Notes under the pieces: generated by a model
Seen by the model: only the letters and a program-made list of their open reading frames with translations
What the model was told of the DNA's origin: nothing
Database searches by the model: none
Shown here: in pieces, positions 1 to 6,909 of the stretch
How the letters are laid out: each line of letters starts with the position of its first letter
Position numbering within the stretch: the stretch's first letter is position 1
From: Muribaculaceae bacterium Isolate-036 (Harlan)
Lineage (GTDB): Bacteria; Bacteroidota; Bacteroidia; Bacteroidales; Muribaculaceae
Assembly (NCBI GenBank): GCA_003833075.1
Contig: RIAY01000012.1
Location: 38,958-102,957 of the forward strand
Length of the DNA stretch: 64,000 nt
Direction of reading: 5' to 3'
Made by a program: the position numbers and the translations under genes

Positions 1-1
1 T

Positions 2-631
2 TCAGAAGGAAATTCACTCCGCGATGACGACGGTAGATTTCTCCGCCCCGACATGGTGATATTTCTGCCCGACAATCGCAATATTATCGTGGACTCCAAG
101 ACATCGCTGTCCGGTTACCTTGATTTCTGCGAGGCTGTCTCCGACATTGAAGCGAAAGACGCTATGAAAAGGCATCTCCTCTCAATCAGAAGACACATTG
201 ACGAACTTGCCGCGAAAAAATATCATAAAACCATTGAAAACTCAGCAGAACTGGTGTTGATGTTCATACCCAACGATGGTGCCATGATTTCCGCCATAGA
301 CAATGACGATGCCATAGTCAGTTACGCGCTCGACAGGAAAATTGCACTTGTCTCCCCTTCTCAGATTATGAGCGTAATAATGCTTGTTGCGCAGATATGG
401 CGCAAGGAGGCGCAAGACCGAAACGCGACAGAAATCGCAAGACTCGGGGGACTGCTTTATGATTCGGCGAAAGATTTCCTTTCCGACCTACAGAGCATCG
501 AAAAGAATCTCGCCGCAGCCCACCGCAGCTACGAATCAGCACTTTCGCGACTCACCTCCGGCTCACGCAGCTTCCTCGCCCGCGCCGAACGCCTCCGCGA
601 CCTCGGTGCAAAAACCTCCCGCCGACCCTGA
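2..631 (+). CDS. rmuC: DNA recombination protein RmuC, 3' part
   Basis: The reading frame is open from base 2 to the stop at 629-631, giving 209 residues. The gene starts outside the window, so this is only the C-terminal part. Seen: the RmuC catalytic-domain stretch RPDMVIFLPD followed by DSKTSLSGY, then VLMFIPND, IALVSPSQIMSV and a helical tail rich in Ala and Arg. RmuC proteins have an N-terminal membrane anchor and coiled coil before a PD-(D/E)XK-nuclease-like domain; they restrict inversions at short repeats and are linked to defence against foreign DNA. The ATG at 53 is internal to the conserved domain and is not the start. The AT-rich toxin-antitoxin island begins just after the stop. 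Confidence 0.9.
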   Translation, partial: SEGNSLRDDDGRFLRPDMVIFLPDNRNIIVDSKTSLSGYLDFCEAVSDIEAKDAMKRHLLSIRRHIDELAAKKYHKTIENSAELVLMFIPNDGAMISAIDNDDAIVSYALDRKIALVSPSQIMSVIMLVAQIWRKEAQDRNATEIARLGGLLYDSAKDFLSDLQSIEKNLAAAHRSYESALSRLTSGSRSFLARAERLRDLGAKTSRRP

Positions 632-682
632 CAATATAAAAAAGATTATATACATTTAATTATGATTTTACTGGATTTTTCG

Positions 683-727
683 TATATTTGCAAATCGAAG
701 TAATTCAACAATGGCAAATTTGCAAAT
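683..727 (+). promoter_or_regulatory. Promoter -7 box with twin palindromic operator of the TA operon
   Basis: TATATTTG at 683-690 matches the Bacteroidetes -7 motif TAnnTTTG; the matching -33 TTTG is not clear. Two perfect copies of the 10-bp palindrome ATTTGCAAAT lie at 686-695 and 718-727, exactly 32 bp apart (about three helical turns). The first overlaps the -7 box and the second sits in the leader. The second copy also contains the overlapping palindrome GCAAATTTGC (714-723). This arrangement suits autorepression by the HTH protein encoded just downstream (inference). Confidence 0.5.
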
Positions 728-738
728 GTTGTAGTATT

Positions 739-1164
739 ATGATAAGCGTTTTCGATATATATAAAGGGATTCCGATAGGAACAATAATTAAAAGAGATCT
801 CAAAAAAAGAGGGATCTCCCAAATTGCCTTATCTCGATCCATTGGCATATCATATAAAACACTAAATCGTATCATAAACAATCACCGCACAATTGAAAAC
901 ACATACGCAATAAAGATTGAAAAGATTTTGAATTATGAGCCATCTTTTCTCATTAACTTACAGAATTATATAATTCAAAGAGACAAGAATCAGAAATCAA
1001 TTTTTTTATACGGCACCACTCCTATAATACGCAAATGTGTGTTCTGGGATATTGACATGAATAAACTTGATTGGCGTAAGAACAAAAACTTCATCATTAA
1101 CCGCGTTTCCCAATACGGCAATACTTCAGAAAAATCTGCCATAAATGAATTTTATGGTCTATAA
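739..1164 (+). CDS. HigA-like HTH / DUF6922-like antitoxin (chimeric)
   Basis: A 141-residue protein, probably the antitoxin and autorepressor of the gene that follows 13 bp downstream. Residues about 8-75 form a HigA/XRE-type helix-turn-helix: an IPIGTIIKRDLKKRGISQ entry, then a recognition-helix stretch SIGISYKTLNRIINN, and an LINLQNYI end typical of HigA proteins. Residues about 95-141 resemble the small Bacteroidetes domain DUF6922 (CVFWDIDMNKLDW, then an INRVSQYG-type helix and a terminal FYGL). That domain usually occurs alone next to AbiEii-type toxins. The start is ATG 739, because the upstream TTG at 688 lies inside the predicted -7 promoter box. The gene is visibly richer in A+T than its neighbours, which fits horizontal acquisition. 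Function is inferred from domains and context; the DUF6922 assignment is from memory of the family. Confidence 0.75.
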   Translation: MISVFDIYKGIPIGTIIKRDLKKRGISQIALSRSIGISYKTLNRIINNHRTIENTYAIKIEKILNYEPSFLINLQNYIIQRDKNQKSIFLYGTTPIIRKCVFWDIDMNKLDWRKNKNFIINRVSQYGNTSEKSAINEFYGL

Positions 1165-1177
1165 CTCATAATCTATT

Positions 1178-1843
1178 ATGCCATTACATCTAAAAACTGT
1201 AACCCCTGCTCTCAAAGAAATTCTTTATGAATTAATGGATTGCAGTTTATTTAAACCATTCAGATTAGTTGGAGGAACCAATCTATGTCTACGCTTTGGA
1301 TATAGATTATCTTCCGATATAGACCTTTTTACTGATGCTGAATACGAAAGCATTGATTTCAATAAAATTGAAAATTTCCTTCAATCTAAATTTCCGTTTT
1401 ATGATTGCAACGACAAACAAAAGATTGTGGGCATGGGAAGGGCATACTATATTGGATATGATGAAAATAATATAATCAAATTAGATTTAATGTATGAGAA
1501 TGATCCTTTTTTAAGACCGGAAGAAACAATCGAGGGAATAAGAATGGCAGATGTTGAAGAAATAGCGATTATGAAACTTGATGCCATTTATACAGGTGGA
1601 AGGAAAAAAGACTTTTGGGATCTGCATTATCTTCTATTCGATCTTGGAATGGATTTATATTACTTAATCCAAAGCCATTCTGACCGATTCCCTTATACGC
1701 ATGACTATGCTGAAATGATTCAGAACTTGCTGAATTTTGACAAAGCCGATAATGAACCCGACCCAATTTGCCTACTTGGAAAATCCTGGGATCTGATCAG
1801 AATGGACATTATTGATTCAGTAAGCAAATTACCTCTTCCTTAA
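1178..1843 (+). CDS. Nucleotidyltransferase AbiEii/AbiGii family toxin
   Basis: A 221-residue nucleotidyltransferase of the AbiEii/AbiGii (MNT-fold, DUF1814) family, the toxin half of type-IV-like toxin-antitoxin and abortive-infection systems. Seen: the family signature GGTNLCLRFGYRLSSDIDLF near residues 32-51, where the GG/T and the DxD carry nucleotide and metal binding. A second acidic motif follows (IIKLDLMYEN), then EEIAIMKLDAI and GGRKKDFWDLHYL, the conserved region that supplies catalytic Lys and Asp residues. Characterised relatives transfer nucleotides to tRNA or other targets and block growth. The gene is directly downstream of the HigA-like/DUF6922-like gene, so the pair reads as one operon. 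No AbiEi-type antitoxin is present. Length is normal for the shorter members and the frame is intact. Confidence 0.88.
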   Translation: MPLHLKTVTPALKEILYELMDCSLFKPFRLVGGTNLCLRFGYRLSSDIDLFTDAEYESIDFNKIENFLQSKFPFYDCNDKQKIVGMGRAYYIGYDENNIIKLDLMYENDPFLRPEETIEGIRMADVEEIAIMKLDAIYTGGRKKDFWDLHYLLFDLGMDLYYLIQSHSDRFPYTHDYAEMIQNLLNFDKADNEPDPICLLGKSWDLIRMDIIDSVSKLPLP

Positions 1844-1995
1844 ATGGTAAGTTAAATTTCTATTCCTTCCCCCGCAGGCGTAGCCGATTGAGTGAAGACA
1901 CCTCAATAGTACAATCTATCCATATTTCAAGCGTAAATTTTAACTATTCACACGTTTCCATAAGGATGATGTACAACGTACTTATATAATTTGTC

Positions 1996-2217
1996 TTATT
2001 TATTAATTGTGCAAATTTTAAAAAGATTGAATGGCCAATTTATATTTTTATAGTATCTATCATAAATATAAGAATACTGCAGAGGATCAACCCATCTCCA
2101 TGAATCAACATCATATTTAGTATTTCTATATTTATCAATATCTTTCATCGCTTCTGAAATTCGCAATTTATTTAATTTACACTGATCCGTTTTGCCCTCC
2201 ATTGTATGAAATGTCAT
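1996..2217 (-). pseudogene. Small AT-rich ORF, possible gene remnant
   Basis: The 413-bp interval 1844-2256 holds no clear gene. On the minus strand an open frame of about 73 codons runs from an ATG at 2217 to a stop at 1996-1998 (the frame itself is open from 2250). The peptide has protein-like composition (DVDSWRWVDPLQY, YDRYYKNINWPF) and looks like the C-terminal end of a longer protein, but no family is recognised. No promoter or ribosome-binding site was found. It may be a fragment left from turnover in the toxin-antitoxin island, or chance. Confidence 0.25.
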
Positions 2218-2256
2218 GTATGCTGTATGAAAACCTCTGAAACCTCTCAAGCGTTT

Positions 2257-4620
2257 TTATCGGAGGAGTTTCGGGGCGTGGAAGAGGAGACCGAAGTTAA
2301 TGCCTATGTTCCAGTTGCGTGCCGGATAGGAAAGGTAGTTGCCGTAGAGGGAGAGACTGGCGAATGGGAAATTATAGACCGCCGCCAACTCTCCTATGAA
2401 TTCCGCCTTGCGGAACCAGCCGTCGTAACGCGTATGAGCAGGACCGTCGGCAACGAGATTGCGTATCGGCGAATACACATAGAAATCACCTCTGAGCTGC
2501 AACTTGCCTAACGGATTCCATACCGGTATCAGTCCGGCGGCAACGTAGTTGTCTGACCGGAAAGCCTCATTGAAATAGTTCTGTGTGGAGGGTGTCGGGG
2601 CGAATGCCGCCGCATGTATCAGCGTGGCGGTGTAGTTCTGCTTAAGTTGCTGAAGCGTGCCCCGCGCGTTACCCATCACTCCGAGTCTTACCTTTTTGCT
2701 CAGCGGAAAAAAACGCTTCCAGTAACCTTCCACTGCCGCACGGCAATCGCCGTTATATGACGTGCGCAGCGATCTGTCTCCCTGCGGTGTATAACGCGAT
2801 GATTCATAGCTAAGTGTGACATCCGCTTTCCATGCATAACCCGCATTGGGATAAAGATTGTCGTTCAACAGATTGCTTTCGACCCCGACACGCGCCACAC
2901 CAAGCTGATACTGGGTCTTGTCTTTCGAGGTCTGTGAATAATCCGTAACATTTGTCGGGAAATAGGAATCTGACATATATCCGTAACCGAGACTCACATA
3001 ACCTTTTGTCTTCATACCTATCGCCCATTCATAAGAAGCGCGTATGAAATTTTCTATTTCTGTGATGAAGGTAGGTGTGGAGTTCTCATAAAAGAGCAAC
3101 TGAGAGTCGTAAAATTTCTGACGGCTCATGACACCCTCTATTCTAACGAAAGAGGGCACGGAACTGCGCATGGTGAATTTGCTGCTGACCATGCCGGCAA
3201 GATATGACTGCCCTATCCAGCCGCTGAGATTGAGGTCAAGAGAGTTGAAGCTGAGTGAATGATAGCCCAGGTCGACATAAAGCATACTGTTTGCCGTCGA
3301 GGTTATCCAACCCCCTACCCCTACTGACCAGGGACGCTGTAATGTCGCCTCAAGAAGCAGTGTGTTGCGACCGTCTCGCCCCGATTCGAGCTGAGGAAGA
3401 AGATTGCGCAATGTGCCGTCGGTAACGGCACGGTAATAAGAATCCTCGACCTTGCCGATACCGATAGGCTTACGCCTGTTGCCTTCGAAAAGATGCTCAA
3501 GATAATGTGCCTGCCCTTCGTTAGCACCGGTCACCACCACGGAATCGAATCTCAACGCCGGTGTCCGGGAGGCGAAACGTTCCCTGCGGGCATTGACCTC
3601 CGCTACAGACACCCGGGCACTGACCCGACGTTTGATGGAATCCACCATCTCCAGCCCGGTCTTGTATCCGATATCGTAGATAGTACGCGCCTTTGCGAAA
3701 TCCAGAACACCGAAATCAAGCACCGGCACCTGTATCTTTATGCCGTTTCGGGCAGGAACACTATAGTCATTGTTCTGGATAATCATATCTTCCAGCTGAC
3801 TATATACGTTGCCTGGTTCCGGCTTCTTATCGGCACCCGACACCGAAACTCCGATTATGAAATCCGGATTGAATGCCGTCTGCATCACATCTACCGGGAA
3901 ATTGTCGTATATTCCTCCGTCATAAACAAGCACACCATCCATCTTTATGGGCTTGAACACGAACGGGAAACTCATGGACGCTCGCACGGCATCACCTAAC
4001 GAACCGCCGTGGAGCACGATCTTGCGTTTATGATAGACATCGCTCGTAACACACCGGAACGGGACAAACAGCTTGTTGAAATTACGCTGACACTGCAGAG
4101 TATAGGGACCGTAGATTTTCAGAAATTCTATATTCATCGGCAACGGACTGACCAGATTCGACGGCAGGATCTGATTCAGGAATCCGGTCGTGTCTTTAGG
4201 ATTGATGTTAGCCGTGAGCCAGCGCGGTGTCGGCGACGGCTGCATCAGATAATATTTATGGTCAGGATTGATAACGCCTGTGCTCCAGTATATGAAGTCG
4301 GGGGCGGTAAAGAATTTAATCATCTTCTCCGGCGACCATCCGCAGGAATACAGACTGCCGACGATAGCCCCCATGGATGTGCCCGTAACATAATCTATCG
4401 GAATATCATTGTCTTCAAGAGCCTTGATCACACCTACATGGGCGATACCCTTGGCTCCACCGCCGCTGAGAACAAGTCCGACACTCTGACGTCCTAAACG
4501 AGACTCGCACTTTCTTTGTGCCGTTTCGCATCCGATGCTGTCGGCAGGATTATTCATACCGCTTGAGGCTCCATATGTCAGAACCGACAACAGAAGCGAC
4601 AATATTACCCTTTTCGCCAT
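2257..4620 (-). CDS. Patatin-like phospholipase with Omp85-type C-terminal barrel
   Basis: A 787-residue secreted protein joining a patatin lipase domain to an outer-membrane beta-barrel. Residues 1-21 form a signal peptide. The patatin domain follows: oxyanion loop GGGAKG at 53-58, nucleophile elbow GTSMG at 80-84 with the catalytic Ser, and the catalytic Asp in VYDGG near residue 235. A middle segment beginning near residue 360 looks like a POTRA domain. The last 350 or so residues alternate polar and aromatic residues as in BamA/Omp85 surface-antigen barrels. This patatin-POTRA-barrel layout is known (PlpD-like proteins, type Vd secretion), and in Bacteroidetes such proteins are thought to act on envelope phospholipids. 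It stands alone on the minus strand, separated from serB upstream by the palindromic element at 4693-4886. Confidence 0.9.
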   Translation of the reverse strand: MAKRVILSLLLSVLTYGASSGMNNPADSIGCETAQRKCESRLGRQSVGLVLSGGGAKGIAHVGVIKALEDNDIPIDYVTGTSMGAIVGSLYSCGWSPEKMIKFFTAPDFIYWSTGVINPDHKYYLMQPSPTPRWLTANINPKDTTGFLNQILPSNLVSPLPMNIEFLKIYGPYTLQCQRNFNKLFVPFRCVTSDVYHKRKIVLHGGSLGDAVRASMSFPFVFKPIKMDGVLVYDGGIYDNFPVDVMQTAFNPDFIIGVSVSGADKKPEPGNVYSQLEDMIIQNNDYSVPARNGIKIQVPVLDFGVLDFAKARTIYDIGYKTGLEMVDSIKRRVSARVSVAEVNARRERFASRTPALRFDSVVVTGANEGQAHYLEHLFEGNRRKPIGIGKVEDSYYRAVTDGTLRNLLPQLESGRDGRNTLLLEATLQRPWSVGVGGWITSTANSMLYVDLGYHSLSFNSLDLNLSGWIGQSYLAGMVSSKFTMRSSVPSFVRIEGVMSRQKFYDSQLLFYENSTPTFITEIENFIRASYEWAIGMKTKGYVSLGYGYMSDSYFPTNVTDYSQTSKDKTQYQLGVARVGVESNLLNDNLYPNAGYAWKADVTLSYESSRYTPQGDRSLRTSYNGDCRAAVEGYWKRFFPLSKKVRLGVMGNARGTLQQLKQNYTATLIHAAAFAPTPSTQNYFNEAFRSDNYVAAGLIPVWNPLGKLQLRGDFYVYSPIRNLVADGPAHTRYDGWFRKAEFIGELAAVYNFPFASLSLYGNYLSYPARNWNIGINFGLLFHAPKLLR

Positions 4621-4692
4621 ACTCTGATGTTAAAATTGTTTAAGAAGCTGTTAAAGTACTTTTATTTATAAACAAATGCCGGCAAGAAATAG

Positions 4693-4886
4693 TGAACTCG
4701 TCTTGACTTATTTTTTCTTAACATCAGCGAGATATTTCCGAGGTGTTTTCGCCACTCCAGGAGCCGGCAACCTTACGGTTGGCGGTGATGAGAGGGGTGA
4801 AAACAACCGGAAAGATCCGCTGAGGTTGAGAAAAGAATTAACAATATCATTATTTTAACTTTCGTAAATAAGTCAAGACGAGTTCA
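4693..4886. repeat. MITE-like long palindromic element with 21-bp terminal inverted repeats
   Basis: A 194-bp element filling most of the gap between serB and the patatin gene. Its ends are a perfect 21-bp inverted repeat: 4693-4713 begins TGAACTCGTCTTGACTTATT, and 4866-4886 is its exact reverse complement. The interior is also self-complementary. The left half from about 4717 matches the reverse complement of the right half from about 4828 with scattered mismatches, closing at CAACC TTAC GGTTG near 4768-4785. The right arm carries about 30 extra AT-rich bases. No transposase is encoded and no clear target-site duplication is seen. A one-mismatch copy of the terminal sequence lies at 8979-9003. 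Confidence 0.7.
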
Positions 4887-4889
4887 GTT

Positions 4890-6116
4890 TCAGTCTTTTA
4901 TATAGGAATCCTTAAAACCGAGGAAATAGAGAACTCCGTCAATACCGATCGTAGAAATACTCTGCTGTGCCTCGGCTTTCACTTTAGGCTTGGCGTGGAA
5001 GGCAATGCCCAGACCCGCCTCCGAAAGCATCGGAAGGTCGTTGGCTCCGTCTCCTACAGCTATGGTCTGCGCTATGTTTATATTCTCTACCTGCGCCAGC
5101 AGTCTGAGCAGTTCTCGCTTACGCTGACCGTCAACGATATCTCCCACATAGTTTCCGGTAAGTCTGCCGTCATCTCCTATCTCAAGTTCGTTGGCATATA
5201 CATAATCGAACCCGAAACGTTGCTTGAGGTAATTGCCGAAATAAGTAAAACCTCCGGAGAGAATAGCAGTCTTATATCCTGAACGCTTGAGCACCTCCAT
5301 AAGTCGCTCGACGCCTTCGGTAATCGGCAGATTTTCCGCTATCTCTTTCATCACAGACACATCAAGCCCTTTGAGCAGTCTCACACGCTGTGCGAAACTC
5401 TCTTTGAAATCAATCTCTCCACGCATGGCGGATTCCGTGATACGTCTCACTTCCTCGCCGACTCCGGCGCGGTCTGCAAGTTCATCTATCACTTCGGTCT
5501 TTATAAGGGTCGAATCCATATCGAAGCAGATGAGCCGACGGCTCCGGCGATACATCGTGTCTTCCTGCATGGAGATATCGAAATTCAGTTCAGACGCAAG
5601 ACGCATGAAATCACTCTGCATCTTCTCCTTGTCGTTTATATTGCCTCGCACGGAAAACTCGACACAGCCTTTAGCCGCAGGCTGTTCTCTTTCATCAAGA
5701 GGCATACGACCTGTGAGACGGGTGATTGTCTCGATATTCAGACCCTGCTCTGCTATAATCCCCGATACGGAAGAGATCTGCCTTGCAGTGATCTTCCTTC
5801 CAAGAATGGTCACGATATACCGGTTCTTACCCTGCCGCGAGACCCAGCTGTCGTATTCCTGCTCACTGATGATATTGAATGAGACCTTCACATTCAGGTC
5901 ATTTGTCTTGAAAAGCAGTTCTTTAAGAATCTCTCCGCTGCGACGGCTGTCGGTCTTGAACAATATGCCCAGCGAAAGGGTATGATGTATGTCTGCCTGA
6001 CCTATGTCAAGTATATCCGCGTCATAACGCGCCAGAATCCCGGTGAGTTCCGCTGTGATTCCGCTTTTGTCTGGTCCTGAAATATTTATAAGTATAAGTT
6101 CTCTCTGATTCGCCAT
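4890..6116 (-). CDS. serB: Phosphoserine phosphatase SerB with N-terminal ACT domains
   Basis: A 408-residue cytoplasmic enzyme that removes phosphate from O-phospho-L-serine, the last step of serine synthesis. Residues 1-180 hold two ACT-like regulatory domains (the first opens LILINISGPDKSGITAEL; the second begins near YIVTILGRKITARQIS). The haloacid-dehalogenase phosphatase domain follows, with motif I DMDST at 199-203 (the first Asp is the phosphorylated nucleophile), motif II in AILSGGFTYF and motif III in GDGANDLPML. The two-ACT form is the common Bacteroidetes and actinobacterial type. It lies 17 bp downstream of the Sel1-repeat gene on the same strand and probably shares its transcript. 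Its stop is 3 bp from the edge of the palindromic element. Confidence 0.95.
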   Translation of the reverse strand: MANQRELILINISGPDKSGITAELTGILARYDADILDIGQADIHHTLSLGILFKTDSRRSGEILKELLFKTNDLNVKVSFNIISEQEYDSWVSRQGKNRYIVTILGRKITARQISSVSGIIAEQGLNIETITRLTGRMPLDEREQPAAKGCVEFSVRGNINDKEKMQSDFMRLASELNFDISMQEDTMYRRSRRLICFDMDSTLIKTEVIDELADRAGVGEEVRRITESAMRGEIDFKESFAQRVRLLKGLDVSVMKEIAENLPITEGVERLMEVLKRSGYKTAILSGGFTYFGNYLKQRFGFDYVYANELEIGDDGRLTGNYVGDIVDGQRKRELLRLLAQVENINIAQTIAVGDGANDLPMLSEAGLGIAFHAKPKVKAEAQQSISTIGIDGVLYFLGFKDSYIKD

Positions 6117-6133
6117 ATTCCGAGTAATTTAAA

Positions 6134-6769
6134 TTAGTGCTTTCTGTCATTTCCCCTGATTCCGTCCGATTCAAGCCTGCGTGCCTGCAGAGCCGAATCC
6201 TTGTAATCCGATTTTGCCGCCTGCCTGAAATATTTCAACGCACGCGTAAGATCTTTCTTCACTCCGATACCATCGCGCAACATCACCGCAAACTGATAGG
6301 CACCCTCTTCCTCACCACGCTCTGCGGCTCGCCAGTAATTCTCGGCGGCTATGCGGTAATCCTGAAGCACTCCCTTCCCCTCGGCAAACTGTCGGGCGAT
6401 ATTTATCATCGCTTTCGAATGCCCGTTGGAGGCAGCTTTACGAAACCAATAAGCCGCTTCTCTGTAATTCTGCGCCGTGCCTATCGCATCTCGATAAAGA
6501 GTGCCTATGTCATACTGAGCCTCGGTATTGCCCTCTGCTGCGGCTTTGCCATACCATTCCCAGGCTTTCCGCAAATCTTTTTCAACACCTGCGCCTGTCT
6601 GATAACAAATTGCCGCACGACGCATCGCCTCAGCATCGCCAGCTTCGGCTTCTTTGATATAAAACGGGAAGTCTCTTCCACTTATGATTTCAGCCTCCTC
6701 CCCCGCATATGCGGCAGTCACGCAGAAGCAGAAAACATATGTAAGAATCCTGAATAATTTTGTCTTCAT
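6134..6769 (-). CDS. Secreted Sel1-repeat (TPR-like) protein
   Basis: A 211-residue exported protein with a clear signal peptide (hydrophobic residues 5-20, then AYAGEE). The mature part is built from about four Sel1-like repeats of 36 residues, each with the A-x(4)-A-x-W-Y/F-x-K-A-A pattern, for example AWEWYGKAAAEGNTEAQYD and AAYWFRKAASNGHSKAMIN. Sel1 repeats form helical solenoids that scaffold protein-protein contacts, often in the periplasm. No enzymatic motif is present. It is the first gene ahead of serB (17-bp gap). The strong hairpin at 6834-6869 lies just upstream and ends the previous transcript. Confidence 0.85.
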   Translation of the reverse strand: MKTKLFRILTYVFCFCVTAAYAGEEAEIISGRDFPFYIKEAEAGDAEAMRRAAICYQTGAGVEKDLRKAWEWYGKAAAEGNTEAQYDIGTLYRDAIGTAQNYREAAYWFRKAASNGHSKAMINIARQFAEGKGVLQDYRIAAENYWRAAERGEEEGAYQFAVMLRDGIGVKKDLTRALKYFRQAAKSDYKDSALQARRLESDGIRGNDRKH

Positions 6770-6833
6770 GATAGAATAACAAAACTGTCTGATGTTTTGT
6801 CGAAGAATGCGATTGTTTTGCAGATTGTCACGT

Positions 6834-6869
6834 AAAGAAAGGACGCACGAATACGCGCGTCCTTTCTTT
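6834..6869 (-). terminator. Rho-independent terminator of the DUF349 gene
   Basis: Perfect 13-bp arms AAAGAAAGGACGC (6834-6846) and GCGTCCTTTCTTT (6857-6869) around a 10-base loop. It lies between the DUF349 gene and the Sel1 gene on the minus strand and has U-rich arm ends. Confidence 0.8.
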
Positions 6870-6909
6870 TTCCTTGCGGTTTTATCTGATTGAGACTCTC
6901 GCCATGTTG

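Noticed and set aside
688..738. Upstream TTG start for the HTH gene
   Set aside because: The TTG lies inside the predicted -7 promoter box, so it would not be in the transcript.
739..1843. Classical abiE (abiEi/abiEii) operon
   Set aside because: The upstream protein has a HigA-type HTH and a DUF6922-like tail, not the AbiEi winged-helix domain.
4676..4858. A 60-codon plus-strand gene in the palindromic element
   Set aside because: The frame lies wholly in the self-complementary repeat and gives no protein-like pattern.
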